Positions 1 through 9,509 of a DNA stretch of 50,769 bases are shown in pieces (the first letter of the stretch is position 1; each line of letters opens with the position of its first letter). The notes under the pieces were generated by a model that was not told where the DNA came from, ran no database searches, and saw only the letters and a program-made list of their open reading frames with translations. A program made the translations under genes and the position numbers. Location of the stretch: positions 1 through 50,769 of the forward strand of contig QIAU01000152.1 of NCBI GenBank assembly GCA_003225055.1, read 5' to 3'. This DNA is from Acidobacteriota bacterium (GTDB taxonomy: Bacteria; Acidobacteriota; Terriglobia; Terriglobales; Acidobacteriaceae).

Positions 1-8
1 GTTATGGT

Positions 9-37
9 TTGACAGTTCGCAAGCGCGTTCCTATAGT
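9..37 (+). promoter_or_regulatory. Putative sigma-70-like promoter upstream of the GH5 gene
   Basis: A perfect -35 hexamer TTGACA at 9-14 is followed after 17 nt by TATAGT at 32-37. This is a near-consensus vegetative promoter and faces the glycosidase gene at 179. The implied leader of about 135 nt is long. A second TTGACA at 133-138 lacks a good -10 partner. Confidence 0.35.
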
Positions 38-178
38 TTGCCAGATGCCAGCGATTTTCGGCCGACTGAAGCAGTTGTTTTTCTAAAAGCGATCGAGTCC
101 TGCCATCGAATGCGCAGTATGGGGTTAAATCATTGACAGTTCTTACCGGCATTTGAATGTGAGGGGGAGTTCACCTAA

Positions 179-1309
179 TTGAAAAAAGCCAAGTTACTTT
201 TCGCCAGAATATTGATCGCGGTGTTGTCGACCAGTGTGGCATTAGCGCAAAGAACGCGCTGGCCGGAGCAGAAGGCCAACAGTTGGTACGCGCAACAGCC
301 ATGGCTGGTTGGCAGTAATTACGTTCCCAAATCGGCGATCAACCAGTTGGAGATGTGGCAGGAGGCAACCTTCAATCCCGCCGAGATTGAAACTGAATTC
401 ACCTGGGCCGAAGCCATGGGCATGAATACGATGCGTGTTTTTCTCCACGACCTGCTCTGGCAGCAGGATGCCGCTGGCTTCCAAAAGCGTATCGACCAGT
501 TCTTGATGATCGCGGCGCGGCACAACATTCGTCCGCTTTTCGTCCTCTTCGATTCGGTCTGGGATCCATTACCTCATCTTGGCCCCCAGCATCCCCCCAT
601 CCCGGGAGTTCACAATTCGGGCTGGGTGCAGAGTCCGGGGGCAACGGCCCTTGCGGACCCAACTCAATATCCGCGGCTCAAGGCGTACGTGCAGGGCGTG
701 GTGGGAGCATTTGCTGAGGATAATCGCATTCTTGCCTGGGACGTGTGGAATGAGCCTGGCAGCAATAACGCGGGAAGCTATCCCAAAGAAGAGCTGAAAC
801 CACAAGATAAGATCGCCCGGGTGACATCGCTTTTACCCCAGGTGTTCGAATGGGCAAGGCAAGCGAATCCCACGCAGCCGCTCACCAGCGGCGTTTGTTG
901 CGTGGAGACATCGCCGGACGGCGCTAACCTGGACGAACTGCAGAAGATCCAACTCCGCGAGTCCGATATCACTACCTTCCACAACTACAGCTGGCCGGAG
1001 TCCTTCAAGCAAGAGGTGATGTGGATGAAAAAGTACAATCGGCCAGTGATCTGCACTGAGTTCATGGCCCGTTCGGTGGGCAGTACATTCGACACTATTT
1101 TGCCGATTGCAAAACAGGAGCGCGTCGGCGCGATCAACTGGGGGTTCGTTGCTGGCAAGACACAAACTTATTTGCCTTGGGACTCATGGCAGCGTCCCTA
1201 CGTTCTTGAGCGGCCCCCCGTGTGGCATCATGAAGTCCTGCACCCGGACGGCACGCCGTACCGTAAGGCAGAGGTGGACCTGATGCGGCAGCTTACGGGC
1301 AAGCAGTAG
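179..1309 (+). CDS. Secreted glycoside hydrolase, GH5-like (cellulase/mannanase-type)
   Basis: The 376-residue product starts with a signal peptide (about residues 1-23, ending VALAQ), so it should act in the periplasm or outside the cell. The body looks like a GH5/clan GH-A (beta/alpha)8 barrel. The motif WNEPG places the acid/base glutamate at E192, and CTEFMAR places the nucleophile at E294. Clan GH-A enzymes are retaining glycosidases that cut beta-linked polysaccharides, but the substrate cannot be read from sequence alone. No carbohydrate-binding module is present. The TTG start at 179 is chosen because GAGGGGGAG lies 8-9 nt upstream and the signal peptide begins there directly. The gene is convergent with the large receptor gene downstream, so it is probably monocistronic. 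Confidence 0.85.
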   Translation: MKKAKLLFARILIAVLSTSVALAQRTRWPEQKANSWYAQQPWLVGSNYVPKSAINQLEMWQEATFNPAEIETEFTWAEAMGMNTMRVFLHDLLWQQDAAGFQKRIDQFLMIAARHNIRPLFVLFDSVWDPLPHLGPQHPPIPGVHNSGWVQSPGATALADPTQYPRLKAYVQGVVGAFAEDNRILAWDVWNEPGSNNAGSYPKEELKPQDKIARVTSLLPQVFEWARQANPTQPLTSGVCCVETSPDGANLDELQKIQLRESDITTFHNYSWPESFKQEVMWMKKYNRPVICTEFMARSVGSTFDTILPIAKQERVGAINWGFVAGKTQTYLPWDSWQRPYVLERPPVWHHEVLHPDGTPYRKAEVDLMRQLTGKQ

Positions 1310-1769
1310 GCTTTCAAGCCTCGCTGGGGGTGACCTATACAAATTTGAATTCATTGTTTCTTAACCTCTTCCGAAACGCGGTGCGCATCGCGGGGGGAAC
1401 ACGTCTCGCTAACCGGTCTGGTGAGGATTGATGGGCCAGACATTTCGTTGGATGGGCCTGTATTTAGCGCTTTGAGCAACAAGGCGTCAGATTAGAAATC
1501 ATATTTCTCGATGTCGGCAAAATTCGCAATCAGATCAGCATCAGATTGACAAGAGCGGCGATGGTAAGAATGAAAGCACCGCTTCCACCGTAACTGCCTG
1601 TCGCCAGCACTGCAGCACAATCCCGAAGGCGTCAGGAGTGAGATGATCCGTACAACTTCTCCGAATGGAATCTTGCCTGAGTCCGTTACCCACAGCCTTC
1701 ACCTCCGTCCGGTTGGGTAGGACTCGCATCTCCAAGCGGCCGAACATGCTCGGTACACCCAATAGAAGC

Positions 1770-1785
1770 CCTCTCGGCCGAGAGG
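1770..1785. terminator. Palindrome between convergent genes, possible terminator
   Basis: CCTCTCGGCCGAGAGG is a perfect 16-bp palindrome, 33 nt past the stop codon of the receptor gene (minus strand). On the plus strand it is followed by the T-rich CCTTTCATT. A hairpin here could end transcription from either convergent gene, although the U-tract is weak. The rest of 1310-1817 shows no coding sequence that I can support. Confidence 0.4.
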
Positions 1786-1817
1786 CCTTTCATTCACTTT
1801 TACGGCTCGATTGGAAG

Positions 1818-4800
1818 CTAGAAGTTCAGCTTCAGTGCGAGCTGGACAAGACGCGGGTCGCGCGCCAGTAAGATTTGGTTGAACACGGGGCTGGTCATGT
1901 TGTTCGACGAGCCGCCCGTGCCCGGTTGGATCGGATTTGTGTGGTTGAAAGTATTGAACGTCTCCAGCCGGAATTGCCCGACCAAGCGTTCGGTGAAATT
2001 GACGTTCTTGAACATGCCAAGGTCGGTACGCCAGAAGCCGGGGCCGCGCGCCGCACCCGGCCGTTCCGTGCCAATGTTGGTTTGTCCAGTGTAGGGAACG
2101 CAATTCGCGGCCGTTCCGTAGCAGACGATTGCGGGATTCGTGGTGAGCGGACCGGCGTTGTACCACTCCCCGTTCGTGTGGAAGCACGGCGTCGAGGTGG
2201 CGCACCTGGCGGCCGCATCAGGATTGCCGATCTGATCCGGTCGCAGCGAGCACGGCGTACTGCCCAGGCAGCCCGTTCCGGCAGCGTCAACCACGTTCGC
2301 TCCGGAAACAAAGGGGGTCACGGGCAGACCGGTCTGGAAGGTCTGGACACCGCTGATCTCCCAGCCCCCCAGAACGTGCCCCAGCAGCCCGCGCTGCTCC
2401 TTGAGCCACGGGAGGTCCCATACGAAATTAGCGGTAACTACGTGCCGCCGGTCCGCAATGTTGGGACCGTAGTTGTTGGGGAAGATGGCGGCGTAGCTCT
2501 GCGGAATCACTGCGCCGGTGCTGCGGTCGGCTTGGTCGGTGGTCAAGCCGTGCGACCACGTGTAGGCAATATTGACAAGCGAGTTGCCCGCGAACTTTCT
2601 CTCGACCTGCGCCTGGAAGGCGTTGTAGTTGGAGGTGTAGATTTCCTCGAAATCATTAGCGCCGGCATACCCGATGTGGGGACGTAGAACATTGAGCAGC
2701 GTTGTGTTATTGCTGGTCACACAGGGGCGACCGTTGCAGGCCGTGCCTCCCGCACCCGTACCGCTCGCCGCACCCGTGATCTGTATGGCGTTCGGTCCGC
2801 TGGTACAGACATTCGGAGCGGCACAATTCAACCACGCCTCCGGGGCCGGGGCGTTGGTATCAATGTACCCCGGCAGGTGGATGCCGTTGCTGCCATAGTA
2901 GCCGACATCCACCAGCCAGCTTGGCGTGACTTGGCGCTGGATATCGAGGCTCCACTGCTGGGTATAGGGGGACTTGTAGTTGATCGGGATGCGCATATTG
3001 ATTGTTGACGCCCCCGAACTGCTGGCCGTGGTGGTCGATCCAGTGGGATTGGCGAAGGTAACGTTGGTGAAGCTCAGGTTGGTGAGGAACCCAGGGTTCA
3101 GGCCCACATTGAGTTCGGGATTTCCCATCTCGAGACCGCCGTCAAAGAACATGCCATAACCGGTGCGCACGGAGGTGCGACCGTCACCAAAGGGATCCCA
3201 GGCGATGCCCACACGCGGGGCGATGGCATGGTTGAACTCTTTACCGACCTTGCTTCCATAGGGGGATTTCGTTCCCACAAAGCCGTTGTAGGTCGGCGGG
3301 TTCGCAAAGATAAACCCGTTCAATGGAGTGTAGTTGGGGTTGCAGGTGCTGCGGGTAGGAATGCCGTTCACCAGCGTCACGTCAAGGTTGCCGTTGGGAA
3401 GAACGCAGGGTGCCTTGGAAGGATCCCACAGCGCAGGATCAAAGTTGCTTAACCGGCTGCTGCCTCCGGGTCCGCTGGCGTCGGTCGGCTGACGGAAAAA
3501 GGAATGCCGAACACCGTAGGTGAGGGTCAGGTTCGGCTTGATGCGCCAGGTGTCCTGTCCGTAGTACTCGAACTGGTTATCGAAAACATTAGCCGTGACG
3601 TCGAGTGATGCCTGTGCGAAGGTACTGGCGTTTCCTAACAGGAAGTTGGCCCAAGCCTGTTCGAATGAATTGACCCTAGTAGCGCTGGGAGCGTTGGTGT
3701 TGAGGAAGCCAAAGGATCCGTTATTGGAGCCGCTGAGCTGGTTCTCGTGCTTGTTATAGTGATAGACAATGCCCCCGAACTTCAGGGTGTGGGAGCCAAT
3801 GACCCTGGTGAGGTTGCCGAAGACGGTCTGATTGCGGTTGTAGTCGTTGTAGGGACCAAAAGCGCTGACACCGGTCCCAAGGGGCGCGCTTGAGATCCCA
3901 AGAGTGATCGTGGGCACCCGGCCCAGCACATTGGTGAACGGCAGATTGCTCAAGGCAGCCTGAACATCCGGCGAAGTGGTGAAGTTCTCGGCACCGGCCA
4001 GGTGGCTGAGAATGGCGCCATAAGAGAAGCCGTAGCCGAAATCGATGAGGAACACAGGTGACAACGTGGCTGCCACATGGATGTTGTACTGATGGCCGGG
4101 AGAGTTGGTCGAAGTGGTGGCGATGTTGTCGATGGGATAAAAGGTAAAGAGCCCGCCGGCTTCCACGGTCGGAATACTGTCGTTCATGTACTTACCGTTA
4201 ACCGCCAGCTTGCTGCCGAAGACGTGATCGATCTTGATCATGTCCTCGCGAAAATTGTTGATATTGCGCAAGGTGGAAACGATGTTGAAGGTCCCCGAGT
4301 TGATCGGGGGGAATTTCGAATAAATGTCTTTCACGTAAGCGGCGGCTACTGGACTAACGTTGCTGACGGTCGTTCCGTAGGACTGGCAGGGACCATTCGT
4401 GCCGTTGGTAACCACCCAACTGGTACAAACCGGATGAAGGAACGTTCCGTTGAGCATCCCTGGTGTGGGGACGACCGCCGTAGTGTTGGTATACGTAATA
4501 ACGCGGCGCGCTTCTTCGGAAACGAAAAAGAATGTTTTATTCTTCTGTTCGTAGATCTTCGGAATCCAGAGCGGACCGCCGAGCGTGCCCCCGAAATCGT
4601 TATAACGCAACCGGGGGCGTGCCACGGGAGGGGCGGTTGCCGAGTGCATGTTGAAGTATTGATTCGCGTTCAGATCGTCGTTGCGGAAGAACTCATAAAT
4701 CCCGCCATGAAGGGCGTTGGTCCCTGAGCGGGTGATCACATTGATTTGAGCTCCCCCGGAGCGGCCAAGTTCCGGATCATAAACACCGCGAACGATGCGG

Positions 4801-5489
4801 AACTCGGAGATGGCATCCACGCTGGGGAAAGAGAGCAGGGTGAGATTGGAGCCGCGGTCCACGTTGTCCATGCCATCCACGAGAAAGTTGTTCTGCTCGC
4901 GGCGGGCGCCATTGACCTGAAAACCCACCACATTGGTGGCGGAGCCACCGAAGGGGTTGGTAGCGCCAACGTAGTATTGATCCGTACTGTTGCCGTCGCT
5001 GACCCCGGGCACCAGCGTAATGAGCTGCTCCCATACGCGATTGTTCATCGAGAGCTCGCGTACCTGAGTTCCAGTAACCACGCCGGAGGCAACCGCGTTT
5101 TGCAGATTCACCTGCAGGGCAGACGCTTCGACAGTGACCTCCTGCGTTTGCGAGCCGACCTGCAAGGTCGGGAAGAACGTCAGCTTATCGTGAACGTTGA
5201 GGACGATCCCAGTCTGCACGAACTTCTGAAAGCTCGGGGCTTCGACGGTCAGCGAATAGTGACTGACCGGAAGCTGGGGGAAGGAGAAGTCTCCCGTGCC
5301 ACCGGTCGTGAGCGCGCGAACATTGATATTCTTGTCGGTATCCCTGAGTGTGACTTTGGCGTTGGGAACTACTGCGCCACTCGGATCCTTCACAGTGCCT
5401 GCAATGGACCCTGTCGTTTCCTGCGCCCATGTGTCGGCACCCGAGAGCAGCGCGGCTAGCAAGCACAGCAATATGACCCTGAACCGCAT
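1818..5489 (-). CDS. Oar-like TonB-dependent outer-membrane receptor with carboxypeptidase-regulatory N-terminus
   Basis: The 1223-residue product has a signal peptide (residues 1-23, ending TWAQ). A carboxypeptidase-regulatory-like beta-sandwich follows at about 25-110 (GSIAGTVKDPSGAVVPNAKV). Next come a plug-like region at about 120-280 and a very long 22-strand-type barrel ending in phenylalanine (LALKLNF), as outer-membrane barrels do. This architecture matches the Oar/CarboxypepD_reg receptors that acidobacteria carry in many copies. Uptake of large ligands such as oligosaccharides or peptides is inferred from the family. The ATG at 5489 is chosen over upstream in-frame starts because GGGGAGG lies 4-5 nt before it and the signal peptide starts there. 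No susC/susD pair, TonB or transporter adjoins it. The neighbouring GH5 glycosidase is suggestive of glycan use but not proof. Confidence 0.9.
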   Translation of the reverse strand: MRFRVILLCLLAALLSGADTWAQETTGSIAGTVKDPSGAVVPNAKVTLRDTDKNINVRALTTGGTGDFSFPQLPVSHYSLTVEAPSFQKFVQTGIVLNVHDKLTFFPTLQVGSQTQEVTVEASALQVNLQNAVASGVVTGTQVRELSMNNRVWEQLITLVPGVSDGNSTDQYYVGATNPFGGSATNVVGFQVNGARREQNNFLVDGMDNVDRGSNLTLLSFPSVDAISEFRIVRGVYDPELGRSGGAQINVITRSGTNALHGGIYEFFRNDDLNANQYFNMHSATAPPVARPRLRYNDFGGTLGGPLWIPKIYEQKNKTFFFVSEEARRVITYTNTTAVVPTPGMLNGTFLHPVCTSWVVTNGTNGPCQSYGTTVSNVSPVAAAYVKDIYSKFPPINSGTFNIVSTLRNINNFREDMIKIDHVFGSKLAVNGKYMNDSIPTVEAGGLFTFYPIDNIATTSTNSPGHQYNIHVAATLSPVFLIDFGYGFSYGAILSHLAGAENFTTSPDVQAALSNLPFTNVLGRVPTITLGISSAPLGTGVSAFGPYNDYNRNQTVFGNLTRVIGSHTLKFGGIVYHYNKHENQLSGSNNGSFGFLNTNAPSATRVNSFEQAWANFLLGNASTFAQASLDVTANVFDNQFEYYGQDTWRIKPNLTLTYGVRHSFFRQPTDASGPGGSSRLSNFDPALWDPSKAPCVLPNGNLDVTLVNGIPTRSTCNPNYTPLNGFIFANPPTYNGFVGTKSPYGSKVGKEFNHAIAPRVGIAWDPFGDGRTSVRTGYGMFFDGGLEMGNPELNVGLNPGFLTNLSFTNVTFANPTGSTTTASSSGASTINMRIPINYKSPYTQQWSLDIQRQVTPSWLVDVGYYGSNGIHLPGYIDTNAPAPEAWLNCAAPNVCTSGPNAIQITGAASGTGAGGTACNGRPCVTSNNTTLLNVLRPHIGYAGANDFEEIYTSNYNAFQAQVERKFAGNSLVNIAYTWSHGLTTDQADRSTGAVIPQSYAAIFPNNYGPNIADRRHVVTANFVWDLPWLKEQRGLLGHVLGGWEISGVQTFQTGLPVTPFVSGANVVDAAGTGCLGSTPCSLRPDQIGNPDAAARCATSTPCFHTNGEWYNAGPLTTNPAIVCYGTAANCVPYTGQTNIGTERPGAARGPGFWRTDLGMFKNVNFTERLVGQFRLETFNTFNHTNPIQPGTGGSSNNMTSPVFNQILLARDPRLVQLALKLNF

Positions 5490-6152
5490 AACGCCTCCCC
5501 TGCTTGAATAAGGGCTAAATTTACTGGCTGAATCACCAAGAACGTGCACAATTGGGACCCCTGCCGAGCGGCTAGCATCGGGGCAACGCCGGCAAAGCCA
5601 ACCGACAGGACGAAGTCCCGCCTGCTGAAAGCACAATTTGTTAAGCAACCGAAAGGTCTTTCATTGTGCCTCGCGTGTGGGTTGCGAACACACTGGCGCT
5701 TTGGATTGGGAAAGGTTGGTTTCACGAATCTGCGCAAGCCAGAATGTGCAAGAAGCCACACTCGTTAGAGCAACTCGCCTTCCAACGGGAAGGGCATTTT
5801 ACGGCAGGAACGACTTGTCTGGTCAACAAATCTACTGCATGTTTCCTGTGGAAGTTCCGAAGCCTGCTCCGGATTTTTGTATTCTCGTATGGTTTTACAT
5901 AGACGGCCCAGGTGCAGCGCTTGCAAAGCGTACCGGAACAGGCACGGCCGGGAAGCGAGCGAGCTCGACTAGATGCGTGCACGCGGTCGTGCTTTCCGGA
6001 AACTCCGTCCGACCTGGAAACCCGGAGGTTATGATTTGTACCCGTGGTGAGCGTAAATGCTTCTTCTGCGAAGAGCACTTTTTGAAGCATTTGCCGCAAC
6101 AGCTCTCGCGAACCCTTGCTTCGTCTTGACCAGCCTCTCTAAGCGGCTGTTC
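5490..6152. other. Gene-free stretch upstream of the receptor gene
   Basis: About 660 nt lie between the receptor start and the 3' end of the anti-sigma gene. Several open frames cross it, but none has a ribosome site, a recognisable domain or natural composition. It presumably holds the receptor promoter. I see no clear hairpin or repeat. Confidence 0.5.
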
Positions 6153-7754
6153 TCAGGCCGCTCGTGTCGCTCGTGAACCCTGGTACAGCTGCCAGCTGAA
6201 TGCCCCCAAACCTAGGCAAATCACAGCCAAGCGGACCAACCCGCCAACATAAGGGATGAATCCAATGACGGTGAGAATCAACAGACCCACCAGTAGCCCC
6301 AGTAGCCAGTCGCGCCTCGTGGCCCCGGCTGGCTTCAGAAGTATCCGCCCAAGGAAGGCTCCGACCCAAATCTTAGTCAGGTAGATCGCAGCCAGATAGG
6401 CCGCCAACAACATTAGCGAGACCGGGATGCCAACCAGTGTGATGCATGCCACGATTATGGCCACTGGGACGCCGGCCAGGACGCCGATCCCCAGTCCGAG
6501 GCTGCGCCAGCCCAAGCCCACTCCCTGAGTGCAGGCCTCGAAAAAACCGGGAAACAGCGCAAGGCCTAACCATCCCACCAGCATGGCCGCGGCGAGCCAG
6601 ACAGCTTGGTGCAAGTAGAATCTCGGGCGCGTGAACTGGCTCTTTCTTACTCGCACTTCGATGTCGCGTTTGCCCGCAATAGTAGCGCCGTCGGCGATGT
6701 GCACGTCTTTCAGTTGGTGCACGCGAGCGCTCAGGTCGCCGCCCACCCGAGCTGTGTTAGTCAGGGTGAGGCTACCTCCCGCCATGGTCAGTTCACGGCC
6801 GATACTGCCGCTCACCTCGGCATTGCTAGCGAAGATGGTCGCGCTGCGCCTTACTTCTCCCTCCAGGCTGACGTCGCCGGCGCCAACCACGATACCTTCG
6901 CCCACGCGAGCCCGGTTATCCACACGCAAGGATTGCACCCAGCCGTAAATGCTGTGGCCCAATTGTCCGTCCAGGTCGAGCGACTGCGAAAAATTGTAGA
7001 TGCGGCCTTCCACGGTTCCGCTGACCACCGCTCTCTTGGCAAAACTGACCAGGTCGCCTTTGACACTGCCACTCACCTCCACAGTACGCCCGAAAGCCAG
7101 CAAGTCCCCATTGACCACGCCTTCCACACGCACGGTGTTGCCGGCGGCCAAGAGGGTGTCGTCCACGGTCTCATTCGCCGCTACGGTGACAAACTCACCG
7201 TGACGCCGCTCCAGAGCAAAGCTGGGCAACGACAACGTAAGCAGCACGATCAGCAGGTGCAGGCCCGGCTGGTGTAGCCGCCATCGGCGTCCCAGCAGCA
7301 CTGCGCCACCCAACAGCAAAAAGAGCCCCCCAACCACAGCAGCGTAATCGGCCAGCATGGCAGTACCTCCGTGTGCGAAGTAGTAGGAAAGGTTGAAGAA
7401 CAGGTTGCTGAGGCCACCTGTGCTAAAGGGATTGAGCCATTCCAGCGCTTCCGGAACTCGCAGCTTTTCGATCCAAGCGGAAGAGATCGACCCTAGCGCC
7501 AGCACCGCAGCCAGCGCCGCCAGATCACCCCACACCCAGGACAGCCGCAAACGGGGGAAAACCGCGGAGCCGGCTGCATCTTCCGGAAGCTGGTCCAGGC
7601 TTTCGCCCAGAACTCGATTCTCAGCGCGCAATGCGTCCACCAGTCTCCGGCAGCGCGGGCACGTGGCTAAGTGGTCTCGCAGGCGCCGCGCTTCGTCCAC
7701 CGCCAGTTCGCCGTCCACGAAGATGGCGCACGTCCGTTCCGAATAGCATTCCAT
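6153..7754 (-). CDS. Zinc-finger anti-sigma factor fused to bactofilin-like polymer-forming domain and membrane segments
   Basis: The 533-residue protein begins with a zf-HC2/ZAS anti-sigma domain with H28-x3-C32-x2-C35 plus C3 and C9. Two or three membrane segments follow (about 75-165). A long run of short hydrophobic/glycine repeats (about 175-370; NGDLLAFGRTVEVSGSVKGD and similar) is typical of a right-handed bactofilin-like beta-helix. At least four more membrane helices end the protein (about 385-520). It lies 3 nt downstream of the ECF sigma gene, so it is very probably that sigma factor's membrane anchor and inhibitor. The beta-helix lies between membrane segments and probably faces the periplasm, where it could sense envelope state. 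That sensing role is inference. Confidence 0.85.
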   Translation of the reverse strand: MECYSERTCAIFVDGELAVDEARRLRDHLATCPRCRRLVDALRAENRVLGESLDQLPEDAAGSAVFPRLRLSWVWGDLAALAAVLALGSISSAWIEKLRVPEALEWLNPFSTGGLSNLFFNLSYYFAHGGTAMLADYAAVVGGLFLLLGGAVLLGRRWRLHQPGLHLLIVLLTLSLPSFALERRHGEFVTVAANETVDDTLLAAGNTVRVEGVVNGDLLAFGRTVEVSGSVKGDLVSFAKRAVVSGTVEGRIYNFSQSLDLDGQLGHSIYGWVQSLRVDNRARVGEGIVVGAGDVSLEGEVRRSATIFASNAEVSGSIGRELTMAGGSLTLTNTARVGGDLSARVHQLKDVHIADGATIAGKRDIEVRVRKSQFTRPRFYLHQAVWLAAAMLVGWLGLALFPGFFEACTQGVGLGWRSLGLGIGVLAGVPVAIIVACITLVGIPVSLMLLAAYLAAIYLTKIWVGAFLGRILLKPAGATRRDWLLGLLVGLLILTVIGFIPYVGGLVRLAVICLGLGAFSWQLYQGSRATRAA

Positions 7755-7757
7755 AGG

Positions 7758-8321
7758 CTACTTGCTCCTGTGAGCCAATTTCCGACGCAGCTCCTGTTTG
7801 GCACGAAATATCAGCGCTGCCACGTAGTTCCTCTCGAGCTCCAACTGCTGCGCGATTTCGTCATAGCTGAGCTCGCTGTAATAGCGTAGAACCAGCGGCA
7901 GGCGATACTTCTCCGGCAGGCGTTCGATGGCGTCCCGCACCTGCGCTCTCTCTTCCTTGCTCATGACAGCACCGAGCGGCGACGGCTCTGCGCTAGGTAC
8001 CTCAACCATCGTGGCTCCATCTTCCACTTCCACGATCACCTGTCGTCGACGCCGCTGGCGCCGCAAAGCGTCGATGCATTGGTTGCCAGCCACCCGCAGC
8101 AGCCACCTGGGAAACGGTATCGAACCGTCGTAGGTCTCGATTGAGCGCTGTAGTTTGAGGAAGACTTCGCTCGTGGCATCCTCTGCCCTCTCCCGTGAGT
8201 CCAGGATGTAGCGGCACAAGCCGAATACGCGCCGGCCATAGCGGCGATAGATCTCTCCCAGGGCCTCGGTATCATGGCCCCGTGCGCGCTCTATTACGCT
8301 CTCCAGATCCAGCCCCTCCAT
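7758..8321 (-). CDS. ECF-family RNA polymerase sigma factor
   Basis: The product is 187 residues from the chosen start. It carries region 2 (FGLCRYILDSRERAEDATSE, then FPRWLLRVAGNQCIDALRR) and region 4 (LPEKYRLPLVLRYYSELSYD, then EIAQQLELERNYVAALIFRA), joined by an acidic linker. ECF factors redirect RNA polymerase in response to envelope signals and are held by a partner anti-sigma factor, here the next gene 3 nt downstream. The ATG at 8321 has GAGG about 9 nt upstream. An in-frame ATG at 8375 would add 18 residues but has no ribosome site. Autoregulation is usual for such pairs but is not demonstrated here. Confidence 0.9.
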   Translation of the reverse strand: MEGLDLESVIERARGHDTEALGEIYRRYGRRVFGLCRYILDSRERAEDATSEVFLKLQRSIETYDGSIPFPRWLLRVAGNQCIDALRRQRRRRQVIVEVEDGATMVEVPSAEPSPLGAVMSKEERAQVRDAIERLPEKYRLPLVLRYYSELSYDEIAQQLELERNYVAALIFRAKQELRRKLAHRSK

Positions 8322-8460
8322 CTGCTTGCCCTCGCGAGGCTGTGGTCCTTTCGCCCTGTTGTTTCCGGCGTCCATAAAGCAGTACGCAGCAGATCGAATA
8401 AAGTTACAGAGATTTTGGGGGACGAGAGGAACCCAAGTCGGCCGTCGGCGGGGTGTTCAT

Positions 8461-8489
8461 TGTTGACATGACATCGCCTCTACGCTCAC
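8461..8489 (+). repeat. Dispersed intergenic repeat, copy 1
   Basis: TGTTGAC is followed by a 3-4 nt insert and then ACATCGCCTCTACGCTCAC. This matches the window-wide family core (A/C)ATCGCC-N-TTNCRCTCA with a small indel. It lies between the sigma gene start and the 3' end of the broken vapC. Nothing else is seen in 8322-8635. Confidence 0.5.
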
Positions 8490-8635
8490 AAGCGAGGCCA
8501 TGCGCAAAGGCCTCTCACGAGAAGGCCGGTCGGTTTCAAGTCCGATTTAGCCGTAATTCGTTGCACCGGCCTTTGCGTCTACTCGAGAAGCAAGATCAAC
8601 CACTCGCGCTCTCCTTAATGCTTAAGCCAGTAAGA

Positions 8636-9040
8636 TTAGGGGACTGTCCAGTTTTCGATCACCAGGTTCGGAACGCGCCAGAAATCATGCCGATGGTTCG
8701 TGACCAGCGTCAAGGCGAGACTGCAAGCATGGGCAGCAACAAAAGGTCGTTGACACCGATCATCGTGCCCCGCGTCTTCAATTCGGCACGAATCTTGGCA
8801 TAATGAGGTGCTGCTTCGTCGGGCAAGTCCAGAACCTCGACATAGCGAAGAAATGCGTCGAGGGCCGTCTCATCCTGCTGCCGCCACGGAGACACTTCGA
8901 CACCGAACAGGAGCTGCCTTGGTGATTACGGAAATACACACCTCACTGACTGGAGTTTCTCTAAGCCGTTTCAGGAGCGCATCGTTCGAGGGCTTCATGA
9001 CGTGGGAACAAGTATCGGCGTCCAGCATGTAGCGCGGCAT
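8636..9040 (-). pseudogene. vapC: Frameshifted PIN-domain toxin of a VapBC module
   Basis: The gene begins with an ATG that overlaps the vapB stop (TAATG) and reads MPRYMLDADTCSHVMKPSND, the first PIN motif with its catalytic Asp. After CISVITKA the frame breaks. Adding two bases restores LLFGVEVSPWRQQDETALDA and on to GVNDLL. A second break, fixed by one added base, restores AAHACSLALTLVTNHRHDFW and RVPNLVIENWTVP, then TAA at 8636. PIN toxins are RNases that need three or four acidic residues. The first break falls on the codon of the conserved Glu after ITKA. The gene as written makes only a short truncated peptide, so it should be non-toxic. Confidence 0.85.
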
Positions 9041-9267
9041 TAAGGCTCACGCTCCTGCACGGGCAGGTCTTCGACCCCTTCCATGAAATCCTCAGAGGCG
9101 ACAGGACAGTCGGCCAGGTAGGAGGACCAATCCAATGGGCGAGGCGACAGGATTACGTCACTCCCCTCTTTCCGTATGAATACTTCCCGGGTGTTGAACT
9201 GAAACTCCTTGGGCAAGCGGACGGCTTGACTTCGGTTGTTCATGAAGATTTTCGCAGTTCGTTGCAT
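9040..9267 (-). CDS. vapB: VapB-type antitoxin (AbrB/SpoVT-like)
   Basis: The 75-residue protein begins MQRTAKIFMNNRSQAVRLPK, the swapped-hairpin AbrB/VagC fold that binds the operator and neutralises VapC. The C-terminal half (about 45-75) is acidic and would be the toxin-binding tail. The ATG at 9267 is preferred over upstream in-frame starts because the family begins exactly here and AAGGG lies about 8 nt upstream. The stop overlaps the vapC start by one base, the usual coupled arrangement. The frame is intact while its toxin is broken, consistent with loss of the toxin first. Confidence 0.85.
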   Translation of the reverse strand: MQRTAKIFMNNRSQAVRLPKEFQFNTREVFIRKEGSDVILSPRPLDWSSYLADCPVASEDFMEGVEDLPVQEREP

Positions 9268-9509
9268 GTTCGCGCCCTTTTGTATGCAGAATTCGACCAT
9301 CCTGGCCGGCATATACATTAGTAGATGGTATTGCGGAATCTTTAGCCTCGCCAAGATGTAAATCGTCTTGGAGGTCGCTCCCCTAATTTATGCCGAATCT
9401 TGCGGTTACAAGCAATGCCCTTCCGAGGCGTCCTCGGCAACGGCGACGCCGCCTCTACGAGCAGATCCGCGAAGCCGCGGCGGAGGCAGCGTTGAACCGG
9501 CTTTGCCAG

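Noticed and set aside
4077-5459. Long plus-strand frames opposite the receptor gene
   Set aside because: They are antisense shadows of a strongly supported 1223-residue protein.
5638-6129. 163-codon plus-strand frame upstream of the receptor gene
   Set aside because: No ribosome site, no domain, and Arg/Cys-rich composition typical of chance frames in GC-rich DNA.
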